Shown: positions 46,410-57,336 of the stretch, one piece after another | How the letters are laid out: every line of letters begins with the position of its first letter | How positions within the stretch are numbered: the first letter of the stretch is position 1 | Assembly: GCF_020509005.1 (NCBI RefSeq) | Contig: NC_063018.1 | Span: 1,054,001 to 1,118,000, forward strand | DNA: 64,000 nt | Origin: Fulvia fulva | Lineage: Eukaryota; Ascomycota; Dothideomycetes; Mycosphaerellales; Mycosphaerellaceae | Reading direction: 5' to 3' | Notes under the pieces: model-generated | The model's database searches: none | Told to the model about the DNA's origin: nothing | What the model saw: the letters and a program-made list of their open reading frames with translations, nothing else | Program-made: the position numbers and the translations under genes

Positions 46410-47307
46410 GAAGAGCTTAGATTCGAAGAGCCTACCGATATTAACTTCTAGGCCGTCTACGCGGGCGTAGTATTCTTCGATTGCTTAACGATTAAAGATG
46501 ATATGTTGGATAGGTTCCTATAAGGTATCCTACTTAGGGCAACCTTACTATTCGACTTTATACTTGATCGGCGGTAGTCCTTTAACGTCGTTAGGCTCTA
46601 CGCGGATTCCCCGGATCTTGCGGACGGCATAGTCGTTAGAAGGTAGGTTAATAGGCTCGTCGACTTCTACTTTATCGGGAGGACCTAGTATGTCTTAGTT
46701 TTGGTTCGGGAATAGGTCCTTAGCCGACGGCCGAAGGCGTACGGGATAGAAGACGTCGTGGATCTTTATGTTCGTAGGAAGAGCTAGACGGTAGGCGTGT
46801 GAACTAATACGCTCGGTGATCTTAAAAGGACCTAGGTTCTTCTAGTTCAGCTTCTTAGAGGGGCGGTCCGTCTTAATGTTCTTAGAGTTAAGGTAGACTA
46901 TATCGCCTACTTAGTAGTCGGGAGCTAGCTAGCGACGACGATTAGCTTAATCCTCGTAGATTGCTTATACGTATACTATCTCGTCGTGAACTTCTTTATA
47001 GATCTATAAGAGTATAGTAGCGAACTCGTCTACTACTTACTCGTTTACGTCTTCGGTAGGCGGGAGAGGTTCTTCTAGTTCTATACCTATACGAGGGTAG
47101 TAACCTCTCGTAGTATAGAAGGGAGAGTAGCTAGTAGTCTCCGAGTCCTAGTTACGAGTAGCGAACTCTACCGTAGGGATATACTAAGGCCAATCCTTCT
47201 AGTAGTAGTCGACAAAGTAACGAAGGACCTACTCGAGGATAGCGTTCGTAATTTCGGTCTAGCTATCGGTCTATAGCTAAAAACTAGTCGAGAGGTTATA
47301 CTTAATA
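46410..47307 (-). pseudogene. Gypsy-2 integrase end and chromodomain
   Basis: It continues the integrase after LINE-1. A chromodomain-like block reads PPIKYKVE.QGCPK.DTL.EP near 46580-46510 (stops at expected Trp/Gln), followed by AIEEYYARVDGLEV. The coding end is about 46.35 kb, then comes the purine tract. Confidence 0.65.
47294..47307 (+). repeat. TSD of LINE-1, left (14 bp)
   Basis: GGTTATACTTAATA, repeated at 52326-52339. Sequence of gypsy-2. Confidence 0.9.
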
Positions 47308-47327
47308 GATAGATAGATAGATTTGTC
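47308..47327 (-). repeat. (ATCT)n tail of LINE-1
   Basis: In sense orientation the element ends ACAAATCTATCTATCTATCT, a tetranucleotide tail in place of poly(A). The same tail ends LINE-1a, LINE-1c, the chimera and LINE-B. Confidence 0.85.
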
Positions 47328-47485
47328 ATTCCCCTGTTCTAGGACCCTATCCGGCCTATGCAGGTATATATCTATTGTTATGTACAAAGGGAAACCCGAA
47401 TAGGTGAAAACCCTTCCCGCCCCCGACTACTCCTTGTCTAGATTAGCTTTCCCTCTGAACGTACGTAGTCCATGTCACTACCCCG

Positions 47486-50400
47486 TTAGCCCCCGCTCCT
47501 AGCCGGTCTCGTCGCGCTGCGTCGTGTCCTCTCTTCCTGCACTGCTCCTACTAGGCGGTACTGTTCTAGCCAGCCCTTCTCTAGTATCCAGTTCGTAATG
47601 CGCCGTAGGTCTTCAGCGTTGTTAAGAAGTGCCCCAATCGTCCGGTTCCTCGCCTTTACCATCCACTCCCCCCTTCCTAGCGACCACCTCGGACAGACGA
47701 GGAGTGCGTGCCGTACGTTCTGGGAGCGATAGCCGCAGGGGCAGCTAGTATTCGTGTATCCTGGGACCTTCCTCCATGATAGGTACCCCTGGAGGCCGAT
47801 GTGTTCGCTTCGCAGTTGGGTTGCTATGCTACTCTGTGCCCTCGTAAGGCGGTAGTGGATGAGCTTCGGGGGGTGCTTGACCGCGGATTTTGTAGCTGAC
47901 CATTCCTTAGGTTGTCCCGCTGGCTGAGGGCGTCCACTATGCCCTACAACCTGGTTGTTCCACCTCTCTTTCCATAGTTGCTCTACAAACGATTTCTCAC
48001 CTTCCCATTGTGTTGCTAGCTGTTCGTCCCTTGCCCGGTAGTTCGGCTCGTTTCCGGGTCGAATGCCCTTATGCGCTGGTACTGATTCGCGGGCCCTTGC
48101 GACTGCACTGGCGATGACCTTCTGTACTGGGTACTGTGCCGACTTGCCTAAGTAGGAGGTCCGTAGTCCCTGGATGTATAGGTCGATCGGCGGTATAGCG
48201 GTCTCGTGCTCAAGCATCCTCGTTGGTGTCGACTTATATGCCCCGGTGACCTTCCTTAGGCATTGGTTTTGGATCTTCGCTAGCGGCGCGACGAGTCCCT
48301 TCGATGGGCAGGCCCTCTCGCCTAAGGACCACACTTGGCTGCCATAGGTAAGGACTGGCCGTACAATAGCCGTATATAGAAGTCGTGACTGCCGGAAGTC
48401 CGCCCCCCATGTGGACGCAGTGAGCCTCTGGCATGATGCCATATTCTGTTTAGCTTTCCGTAATATTACCTATACGTACTTCCTCCACCGTAGCGCCGGG
48501 TCCACCCATAGTCCGAGGATCCTGAGCTGATTTGCCGGGTTAGTCGTGTGCCCCTGTATCTGGATAGAAGCTTGCATATTGTGGAACCGTGGCCGGCGCG
48601 TAAAGTGTATCAGATTGTACTTTTCTGGGGCAAACCGAGCCCCGTGCCTCCTAGCCCAGTCCTCGCAGATCTTGTGCTTCTCTTCTAGTAGCCTACAGTT
48701 CTCCTCAGTCGAGGAAGACCACGCTAGGATGTTTGTGTCGTCTACGAAGCCGCTCGCAGCGGTGTTCTGGGATTCTAGGGCTGGGAGCAGCGTCGCCATA
48801 AAGAAGAGGAACAGAATAGGTGCTAGCGTTGAGCCTTGCGGGATTCCAGTGTGGACTGCTTGAAATGGGCTTCTGTACTGGCCGACCAGGATCGACGTAC
48901 TGCGGTTTTGGAGGTAGGACCGTACGAAGTTGACAAGCCACTCAGGGAGTCCTTTCGACCTTAGGATGTAGAGAAGCCGCGGGTGTGACACGTAGTCGAA
49001 GGCTCCCGATATGTCTAGGCTAAGTAAGGAAGCCACCTTGTCCCTATTCTTATACCAGATGGCCTTTACCTGAGAGGTGATAAGTTCCATCGCGGATAGC
49101 GTCGATCGCTGTGGGCGCGCACCCATCTGGGTGTCCGGGAGTAGGGAGTGTTCCTCTGCCGCCTCGGAGAGTCTCGTTGCAACCAGCTTCTCAAGCGCCT
49201 TCCCAAGAGTGTTAAGGAGCGCAATTGGGCGGTACGACTTCACCTGCGTATAGTCTTCCTTCTGCGGCTTGCGTAGGACCACTGTCGTCGATTGTTTAAA
49301 AGCTATCGGGTGGTATCCGGTCTGTAGGCAGGCGTTGAAGATCGCTGCAACTGCTGGGGCTAGTTGATCTCTACACTTCTTTAGTAGCTCGTTTGGGATC
49401 CCATCCGGCCCCGGGGCTTTCTTCGCCGGCAACTTCCTCAGCACAGCGGTAACTTCTCCCTCGGACACCTCCTGTTGGACCGCGATGCTAGGGGCTAGGG
49501 GAGTAGAGCTGTTTATGTCGCTTAGATCAGCCTCGACTGGGGGTGGGAAGAACTTGCTAGCCAGTAGACGCGCCTTGGCCTCGGGGTCGCTAACCGGGCC
49601 ACTAGGCGATTGTAGCGCTGGGATAGAGAAGGAGGGGCCCTGTGTAGGGTCCTGTCGGGCCCATTTCGCTAGCTTCCACATCCTCTCTGGCTTGCCGGCG
49701 ATTTCTTCCACTGTGGCCCTCCAGCCGACTGCTTTCTCCCTCCGTATTATGGCTTTCTTCTGTTGGCATGCCTCCCTGTATACGTTCCAGGCCTCCTCGC
49801 TATGGCTGCTCGTCCACACCCGGCGGGCTCTCCTTGCTTCTCTTACTACCGCAGTGCACTCCGGCGTCCAGTATGGTTTGGACCATGTCGTTGGTTGGGC
49901 AAGCGGAACGTGAAGTGAGGTCGCTTTTCTTATTTCGTCTGTCAACCCCTGGACTGCTTCGTCTATCTCGTCTTTACTGTTGTATTGCTGCTGCGCGATC
50001 TGGACTAGCCTCTTGGAGTCATCGAGGTACGCCTGGATGTTGGCCCAGTGGGCCTTTCCCCAGTTTGGCTTAGGGGTTCTCGCTGGTGTGCGTTGTATCT
50101 GTGTCGCAATAGAGGTCCTGACTGGCATGTGGTCTGACGACGCCTCGAGTTCATGTTCGATCCCACAGTAGGTTACCGTGTGGTAGTGGCTATCTGAGAT
50201 CCAGGAGAGGTCGATCGTGCCTTGGAGTCCCCCTCTCTTCCAGGTGCCCAGGTCCTTCGGGGTATTGAGGGCAATTGCGTTGCTCGCCATCAAGTCGAGT
50301 ACTTCGTCGGCTATAGGGTGCGGCTGCATAAGGCTTTCCCAGGAAGGGTGGTGTATGTTGAAGTCTCCTACTACGATGTGGCACCCTTGTCTCTTGAGCG

Positions 50401-50803
50401 CACTGTCTAGGTGTCTGCAGACCCCTAGGTCGCGGCTAGACCTCGAGGCTGGCGGTTGCATGTATAGGTTGTGTATCCAGGTGCTACCCACGTGGAGGGA
50501 GGTAATATCGCCCCCGCCTTCTTCGTCTGCGTAGTACACTACCTCCCAGTCGGATTCTAGTATGTCCTTGCTGACATAGAAGCACGTGCGGGGTCTGCCG
50601 TCGCCTCGTAGGCATGTCGTGTAGCCTGGTGACTTGCAGGTCGTTGGTCTCTTATGGTGCGGGTTAATCCATGGCTCCTGGATTGCAAGGACGTGGTGGA
50701 CGCGCGGGTCCGCCTCGTGTAGGAAATGGTTCTGGACTATATCCTTGCTATGGTTGACGTTATACTGGATGATGTTAAGCGTGTCGAGGCTAGTCATCGG
50801 CAT
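47486..50803 (-). pseudogene. LINE-1 ORF2, endonuclease-reverse transcriptase, one in-frame TAG
   Basis: Frame of 1106 codons from ATG 50803 to TAA 47486, interrupted once by TAG at 48470-48472, after residue 777. The AP-type endonuclease occupies about residues 1-230: IIQYNVNHSK, AIQEPW, VVGDFNIHHPSW, TIDLSW, SSDHMPV. RT with KAPGPDGIPNELLK, YRPIALLNTLGKALE, SGAFDYVSHPRLL, GIPQGSTLAPILF and the active site FVDD (48737-48748, about residue 687). The part after the stop (ATG 48442, 318 codons) holds a Cys/His motif CPCGYRSQNVRHALLVC. CAG to TAG is a RIP-type change, which suggests early damage. Readthrough cannot be excluded but nothing supports it. A missing RNase H domain is usual for some members. 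Confidence 0.9.
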
Positions 50804-52067
50804 CGACAATCATTTCCTCTGTATCGTCCTGTGTCCTACTGCCCTGTGCGTCCTGGTCTACGCCTATCGGCTGTGTACTAAAGGGGAGCCGGGCCTGGTT
50901 AGATTCCCTCGCCGCAGCTAGCAGAGCACGTGGCCTCCCGTACGCCCTAGGCTGCGCATCCTTTACATCGTTCTCGGCCCTAGGGCGCTTGTGCCCGACC
51001 GCCGCTAGTTGGTTCCGGTGTGGGCTAGCCTCACGGTCGCCGTAGAATCTTGGGGCGACGGTTCTGTTTGTGATTGCCTTGTTTTTCGCTAGTTTCCGCT
51101 GTGGGCATTCCGCACTATACGATGGGTGGTGCCCCGGACAGTTCGCGCACCGTCTCGTAGTCGATGTACAGTCCCTAGACATATGGTCTCCTGCACAGTT
51201 CGAGCAGGCCTGCTTGTTTGTGCACGTGTAGGTTTGGTGTCCATACTGTTGGCATTTGAAGCATTGGAGGACACGAAAGGATGAGGAGTGCTTTTCTACT
51301 GTCTTGAGGCTGTATTGCCAGACCAGGCCTTGTTCTATCGCTAGATCCGCCGCTTTCGCGTCTTGTAGCCATACTATTAGCGCCGAGGCCTTCTTGCCTT
51401 CTGGCCATTTCCTATGGAGCCAAGTCGCCTTCTGGATTGGAGAGTTAAGAGTGACCGGGTTGTCCTCTTGGAGAGCGCGTAGGTGACCCTGGTTGGTTGG
51501 GTCAAACTCCTTAGGCATGTCGTGGACTAGGATCGTGAATTGTTTCGTTGAGACCTTCGCTGATGCCGCAACCTTAGATGCCCACTGTGGCTGTGCCTCT
51601 AGGTGCCTCCTAGCAGTAGCAGAGCTAGTATAGATCTGTAGGGTGCCGTTAGACTGTTGGTTCACTGCGACCACCCCTGGTTGGTTAATTCGTTGGGCGA
51701 GCTCCTTGTTCGATAGCTTCGCAACTTCGGCCTGGTCTTCCTTTGCTGCAATGCGGATCGTAACTGCATCGTGCGTTGGGCGGGGGCCTGGTATCGATGC
51801 CGCGACCGATGCCCAGCTATGGGGGTGTTGATTCCGGGTGGCCTTGCTAATCGCCTGGGACGTCGTCCTCATTTCTTGTTGCCCTCGGTGATACGACAGT
51901 ACAAGCGCCGTGCGTAGCTGAGTGATCATTACCTGTAGAGACCGGTAAGGGAGCTGATCGTTAGTTTCCATGCTTTTTGCGTCCTCTATAAGTTGCTGCC
52001 AGTTGTCTTGGGGGGGCTTCGCCTGTAGGGCCGTAGGCGCCGTTAGTACCGTAGCCTGGGCTGCCAT
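50790..52067 (-). CDS. LINE-1 ORF1, Gag-like nucleic-acid-binding protein (425 aa)
   Basis: Intact 425-residue frame from ATG 52067 with purines at -3 and +4. The N-terminal part is Gln/Ala-rich with no clear fold by eye. Residues 104-230 are mixed alpha/beta in character. Three zinc knuckles lie at residues 269-282 (CFKCQQYGHQTYTC), 288-300 (CSNCAGDHMSRDC) and about 306-320 (CANCPGHHPSYSAEC). The C-terminal part is basic, then acidic (EEMIVDADD). ORF1 proteins of such LINEs bind the element RNA to form the retrotransposition particle. It overlaps ORF2 by 14 nt counted from the first ORF2 ATG. I see no stop or frameshift. Confidence 0.9.
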   Translation of the reverse strand: MAAQATVLTAPTALQAKPPQDNWQQLIEDAKSMETNDQLPYRSLQVMITQLRTALVLSYHRGQQEMRTTSQAISKATRNQHPHSWASVAASIPGPRPTHDAVTIRIAAKEDQAEVAKLSNKELAQRINQPGVVAVNQQSNGTLQIYTSSATARRHLEAQPQWASKVAASAKVSTKQFTILVHDMPKEFDPTNQGHLRALQEDNPVTLNSPIQKATWLHRKWPEGKKASALIVWLQDAKAADLAIEQGLVWQYSLKTVEKHSSSFRVLQCFKCQQYGHQTYTCTNKQACSNCAGDHMSRDCTSTTRRCANCPGHHPSYSAECPQRKLAKNKAITNRTVAPRFYGDREASPHRNQLAAVGHKRPRAENDVKDAQPRAYGRPRALLAAARESNQARLPFSTQPIGVDQDAQGSRTQDDTEEMIVDADD

Positions 52068-52325
52068 TGCCTAGGAGTTGCCTAATGTAGCTAGGCACCT
52101 CCGCGGCGTTTGGAGCTGAAGAAACAGGGTGAAGAGAGCTTCAAGCTGTCCAGATTGAATGGGGTAGAACTCCCTCAGTCCTAGGGGCAGTGGCCTGCTT
52201 TTTATATCGTTGGAATGGCCTTGATAAGAGCTTTCGAATGTGTCGTGTTTTGGCGCAGAGATCGATGATTCCGTCAATGATCCGTCAGTCAGGGGTATTA
52301 TCAGTCGTGTTAATATAAAGTAGCT

Positions 52326-52339
52326 GGTTATACTTAATA
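52326..52339 (+). repeat. TSD of LINE-1, right (14 bp)
   Basis: GGTTATACTTAATA. Gypsy-2 sequence continues after it. Confidence 0.9.
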
Positions 52340-55300
52340 CCTAGGATAGTATATAGACGCTTCTAGAAGTACGAGATGAACTAGGTGCCTCTATTAGAGG
52401 TGATGCTATCCGGGAGGCCTTAAAAGCGCTAGACGAATTCGTAGAATAAGCGAGTAGTCTCCTTTACGGTTATACTCTAGTACGGGATTATATACCGGTC
52501 CTTAGAGTAACGGTCTACGATTACTAGAAGGGCCTTTACTTTTACGCCGCTAAAGGTCTTACCGTAAGGAAGATCAGTAATAAAGTCTATAGTAATATAC
52601 TTCTACGGACGATTAGGAGCCGGGAGAGGGTATAAGAGACCGTAGGGACGGTAGCGGTTAGCTTTAGCTCTTCGGTAAGTAGCGTAGTTTAGTACGTAGC
52701 GGCGGACGTCCTTCTAGGAATGTAGCTACTAGTAATACCTAGCGAGGAGCTTATAGGTCTTAGCTACGCCTAGGTGACCCCTAGAGGCGGAGTCGTAGAT
52801 AATTTAAAGAATCTGAGCTCGGATATTAGAGCCTTCGGGCTACGGTACGTAAAGCTTCTTACGGAAGTAGACGATACCTTCCTAGAGCTCGTACTCGGAT
52901 AGCGAGAAGCCCGGGAATGTCCTCGCGCTAGATTTAAGGGCCTAAACTAACTCTTAGGCGTCTATATCGTTATCGTACGCTATTCGTACTCGTACTATAA
53001 TGCCTTCGGGCTACTCCTTATTATTAAACCCCTTAAAGTCTGATTCGGATAAGCCGTCGGTTATTACTAAGCCCTCTTTATCGTCGTTCAAGTCCTTAGC
53101 GTCCGAGGCGTATTCTTTAGGCTCGGATTTATCGTCACTCTCGTTAAGGTAGGTAGGAGTGAGTACGAGAGTAGTAAAGGAAGCGGCGAGCGTAGGCTAG
53201 CCGTTCGATAGGTACTCTCGAAGCTCGGAAGAGAGGTTATACTCTTTAATGACCTGTTACTCTACGATTTACCGGCCCCCTCTTCGATCAACTAGAGAGT
53301 TACTAGGGCGGCGGGTAAGGGCGTCGACTATCGAGTTAGCCTTACCGGGCGTATACGAGATTATAAAGTTGAACCGGGAGAGGAACTCGCTCTAGCGGGC
53401 CTAGCGACGATGAAGTAGCTTGCTCTTTATAAAGTAGACGAGGTTCTTATAGTCGGAGCTTACTTAGATAGGTATAGTAGAGCCTTCGAGCTCGGGGCGC
53501 TACTCTTCGAAAGCTTTAACGATAGCGAGAAGCTCCTTATCGTAGATCTCGTAGTTATACTCCGTAGCGGTTATCTTCTTAGAGAGGAAGGCGATAGGTA
53601 ACTAGGGGGATTTAGGCGAGCGGCGTAATAGTAGGACACCGCCTACTACGCCGTCGGATACGTCGGTCTCTATACGGGTCTCTAGTTCGAAATCGAAGTG
53701 CTATAGAAGCGGGTTCTTAACAAACTTCGCTTTAAGTAAGTCAAAAGCCTCCTAGTATTCGTCGGTCTAGGCGAACTTCTTACCCTTACGCGTAAGCTTC
53801 GTCAAAGGGCGTACTACGCCCGAAAATACGTAGATAAAGCGGCGGTAGAAGTTAGTAAAGCCTAGGAAACCCTAGACCTCTTTAACGTTCGTAGGAGTAT
53901 CCTATTCGACGATAGTGTCGATCTTCTCTTAGTCTATCTTAATACCGTCTACGGTAATAATTAAACTAAGGAACTTGACTTTAGTCTTCTTAAACTCGTA
54001 CTTATCGATATCGAGCTATAAGCCGGCGTCTACGAGCTTCTAAAGGACCTTATAGACGTGCTCGTAGTGCTCCTCCTTAGTCTCGCTATAGACTAGGATG
54101 TCGTCGATATAGGCAGTATAGAACTGATCGAGGAACTCCTAAAGGATATCGTTAATAAAGTTCTAGAAGGTACTAGGCCCGTTATAAACGCCGAAGGGCA
54201 TAACGAGCGACTCGAATAGCCCGTAGTAAGTACGGAAGGCTATAAGATACTCGTGTCCTTCTACTATTCGTAACTTATTAAACGTAGCGATAACATCGAG
54301 CTTAGTAAAGTACTTGGCCTTAGAGAGGCGCTCGAGCGTCTCCTAAATTAACGGTATTAGGTAGCGGTTCTTCTTTATAATAGCGTTTAAGCCTCGGTAG
54401 TCTACGTAGAAGCGTAGACTACCGCCGGGCTTCTTAACGAACATAACGGGACTACTAGCGCTAGAACGGCTCGCTCGAATAAACCCCTTCTTTAGGTTCT
54501 CTTCGAGGTATCTCTTAAGGACGATAAGCTCTTCTCGGAATATAGAATATAGCGGTCTAAACGGTATCTCTATACCTTCTTCTAGCTTAATCTTATAGTC
54601 GTAAGGGCGATAAGGAGGCAGCTCGTCTACGGCTTTAGTATCGAATACGTAGAGGATGTAGTGTGCCTAAGGAGGGACCTTCGTAGTAGGGTCGGTAGGT
54701 ATACGCTTCTTGTCGAGCTTCTCGAGGGCGATGTCGATATCGCGGAGAGAGGCGGCGAAGACTTAAGCTTTAGGCTACTTAGTAGTAGTAGTAAAGGTAG
54801 CGGCGTTTACCTAGAAGATCTTAGTATACTTAGGACCGCGCTAAGGCGGCGGAGAAGGCGGAGGTACCGGAGGAACTTCTAGAGGGAAGCTAATAGTAAG
54901 GGAAGTCTAGTCGATAATAGGTCGGTGTCGTCTAAACTAGGGGAGGCCGAGGATAAACTTCTAATACGGTAGGAACGTAAGGAAGCTAGTGATCGATATA
55001 CGCTTACCCCTGAGGGTGATTAACGTATATATAACATAAGTAATCTTACTAGTAGTAGTCTCCGTGCCGTTAAAGAGTTTAAGGGTACGAGGGTACTTTA
55101 GTTCCTAGGGTTCGAGGTTAAGAGAGGTCGCGAGTTTATAGTCTATAAAAGACTCGCCTAGTACGCTAGTGTCTATAAGAGTGAGATTAGAAGAAGAGAG
55201 TTTCTTTAAGCCGATATTTATATTCGTAACGAACGGTTTATAAGCGTAGTCCTTACCCGTCTCGTCGTATAGGTCTAGCTATACTATATTAATCCTTAAC
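52340..55300 (-). pseudogene. Gypsy-2 protease, RT, RNase H and integrase start
   Basis: Minus strand. Protease-like LIDTSVLGESFID near 55170. RT with the active-site box AYIDDILV intact near 54092-54114, and [12 protein letters not shown] near 53870. RNase H has [14 protein letters not shown] near 53520-53560. HRR.AR.SEFLSRFNFIISYTPG follows near 53370. The integrase begins before LINE-1. TAG codons throughout. It resumes at 47293. Confidence 0.8.
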
Positions 55301-56540
55301 TTCTTTCCTCTCTTTACTTTCGGTAAACGTTATTCTTAGTCTTTATCGCGTCGATAAGGAAGACCTAGGCTTTTTCCTACTTAGCGGGAGTAGTAGGAGT
55401 AGGCTCGATAGCGCCGATAGCGCCGCGAACCGGGTTACGGGCGTTACGGGTAGCGAGCTACGGACAGTTAGCTACGATATAGCCTAGACCGCCGTAGTAG
55501 GTATAGAGTCCGGCCTAGCGACGGCGAAGCTTCTCTTCGGGAGTGAGCTTACCGTTAACGAGGCCCTAGACTCGAGGGACGGCGGTACTAGCGCTAAGAT
55601 CTATAGCGTTACCTATAGAGACGGGAGGGAGAGCCGTAGGAGCGGCGGCGCCTAGTAGAGTAGCGAAGTGGCTTCCGGGACTACGAGGCTAACGACCTTA
55701 AGAACGGGAAGCGAGGAGAGAGGCGGTATATTTTATGTTAGAGTCGAGGCGCTAGTAGGTCTCGACGAGCTTACGGAAGCTTATAGTACCGACGTCCTTG
55801 TCCTTAAGGGCTCGAAGAAGCTCTACTAATAAACTACGGCGGAGAGTGCTCTTCTTAGTCTCTTCGTTATAGCCGGTAAACCCGATGTCGCGGTTAAAGG
55901 CCGCGAGGTACTCGGCGAAGCTCTTATTCTTCTAGAGGAGGTTATAGATAGCGTTCTAGGCGGTAGCTCTACGGTCTAGATCACTAAAGGCAGTACGGAG
56001 GTCCTATATCAAGGTAAGGACGTCCGGGTAGCCGATAGTCTACGTAGCGTTATCGATATAGTGTTATACCTAAGCCGCGGCGTCTCCCCGAAGGAGGGAG
56101 AAGACGTACGTAACTTTGTCCTTCTCTTACGGAAAGTGGTCGGTATTAGCTAATAGCTTAATAGTGAGCTGTGTCTTAAATGCCTTAAACTTACTCTTAT
56201 TACCGTCGAACTCGTCTAGGTCGTTAACCTTCTTAGAGAAGTACTAGCGGCGGTTATCGTCGGCGTACGGGGCGAGGTTCTAGAAGGTATTTATAATACC
56301 TTAAAGGTATGTTACTTAGTTGTTTGCTTGCTCGACCTACTAGGCGGTCTCGCGGAAAGAGGAGACGGTACGGTTAATAAGAGCGTAGGCGGTGTCGGGG
56401 TTAGCGTTAACCTAGGTACCGAAGGTAGCGGCGTTCGAGAAGGGGATATTAGTCTACTTACTAAAGTAGAATAGAGTGTCTTAGTTATCGAGGTTAACAC
56501 CTCTATCGGTAGCGTAGTCACCTATAAGGATGACTCGAGT
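55300..56540 (-). pseudogene. Gypsy-2 Gag
   Basis: Minus strand, RIP-broken. A zinc-knuckle remnant reads YYGGLGYIVANCP near 55455-55500, where CX2CX4HX4C is expected. The Ser/Pro/Thr-rich N-terminal part overlaps a short open stretch at 56521-56312. A capsid-like helical region lies between. Confidence 0.6.
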
Positions 56541-56567
56541 AGTTAACGGTTTGTTAGTCTTTCGTGA

Positions 56568-57090
56568 TATTAGGGCGAGAGCCTAGCCTATAAGATATAA
56601 GGGTAAAAGCGAGAATATAGGTCCGAAGTATAGATATAGAAGGGTATAGTATAATTGCTATATAGAACGAAAGACGAAGAAAGTAAGAGAGGCCTAGGGA
56701 AGGCTAGATATTTATACGCGACCCTCGCGAGTACGTGTCCCCGTATTAATAGGGCTAACCCGTACGAAGCCGCGCTTAGTAGCTTTGCTCAAAACCTTAT
56801 TCTAACCTGCCCTACGTTCCGAGTCTTCTACGTGCTTCTTCTAGGGTCTAGCGTAGTCGCGGGTGCTCGCGGGAGTGCCGTAAGTTATATAGTTACGAGC
56901 CGAAGTGAATCTGTTAAGGTTTAGTAGAGGGGTGAATTTGGAGGGCTAGGTCCCGTAGTAAATGTTACGGGGTATATAATTCTTAGCGCTTATACACTAA
57001 GCTAGACTATTACTTCTTAACGACTTCTAAGCACTCTAAGGCTCTTCTGTCCCCACCTTCTATACACTCTATAGGGAGACTATAATAGTA
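56568..57090 (-). repeat. Gypsy-2 5' LTR (523 bp)
   Basis: Same length as the other LTR. Differences are almost all C/T or G/A, in both directions. The plus-strand ORF at 56655-56924 is a by-product of the LTR sequence. Confidence 0.9.
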
Positions 57091-57163
57091 GACTAGAGGA
57101 TAATATAGTTTCCGTAGATATACTACTATAGAGATAGAGCCGTCCGAGGACGAATAGCGATCT

Positions 57164-57177
57164 AAAGGGGGGGGTAC
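57164..57177 (+). other. Gypsy-1 polypurine tract
   Basis: AAAGGGGGGGGTAC with a G8 run directly before the 3' LTR. Confidence 0.75.
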
Positions 57178-57336
57178 TATTACGGTTCACTACTACTATA
57201 ACGTCGCGCCGCGGCTCTTCCCCGCGTACTAGCGCCTTAGCGCTTCCCTATATATCTCGCGCGCTTCGCGGTTCTCTTTTATAGCCTTACCGAATAACGC
57301 TTATTTTACGGTAACCCTATACTATCTAATAGATTA
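57178..57336 (+). repeat. Gypsy-1 3' LTR, main part
   Basis: Starts TATTACGGTTCACTAC (TG to TA). Compared with the 5' LTR the differences are C/T and G/A, in both directions, showing independent RIP of the two LTRs. LINE-1c interrupts it near its end. Confidence 0.85.
57323..57336 (+). repeat. TSD of LINE-1c, left
   Basis: TATCTAATAGATTA, repeated at 62272-62285. Part of the match could be tail sequence (TATCT), so the true TSD may be about 9-14 bp. Confidence 0.75.

Larger units (their letters stand above)
47308..52325 (-). mobile_element. LINE-1: young Tad1-like non-LTR retrotransposon
   Basis: A 5018-bp minus-strand element with normal CA/TG content, a 14-bp TSD, an (ATCT)n tail, ORF1 (Gag-like) and ORF2 (endonuclease and reverse transcriptase) with a short overlap. 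It belongs to the Tad1-like group of fungal LINEs by ORF layout, three CCHC knuckles in ORF1 and the AP-type endonuclease. It is the source-like copy for LINE-1a, LINE-1c and the 3' half of the chimera. The 5' 58 bp or so are not shared with LINE-1a or LINE-1c, so the true 5' end is uncertain. Confidence 0.95.
45765..57090 (-). mobile_element. Gypsy-2: minus-strand chromovirus inside gypsy-1, hosting LINE-1
   Basis: Two 523-bp LTRs (45765-46287 and 56568-57090) with the same orientation, a purine tract adjoining the left LTR on the minus strand, and gag-pol read right to left. LINE-1 interrupts the integrase region. Flanks are gypsy-1 sequence on both sides. No clean 5-bp TSD is visible (GTAGA at left, GACTA at right), so mutation, recombination or a small error in the ends is possible. 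Its own length is about 6.3 kb. Confidence 0.85.

Noticed and set aside
48546..50921. Several plus-strand ORFs of 60-142 codons across LINE-1
   Set aside because: All are antisense to ORF1/ORF2, which carry the domain matches.
52071..52277. 68-codon open frame just upstream of LINE-1 ORF1, ending 3 nt before its ATG
   Set aside because: It opens with TTG and contains no ATG, so it is not a credible upstream ORF. It is LINE-1 leader sequence.
54661..54882. Plus-strand ORF ending in an Arg-rich run
   Set aside because: Antisense to gypsy-2 pol. The Arg run comes from a GGCGGCGGAG-like stretch in coding sequence of the other strand.
56655..56924. Plus-strand ORF of 89 codons
   Set aside because: Lies inside the gypsy-2 LTR and is not open in the other LTR.
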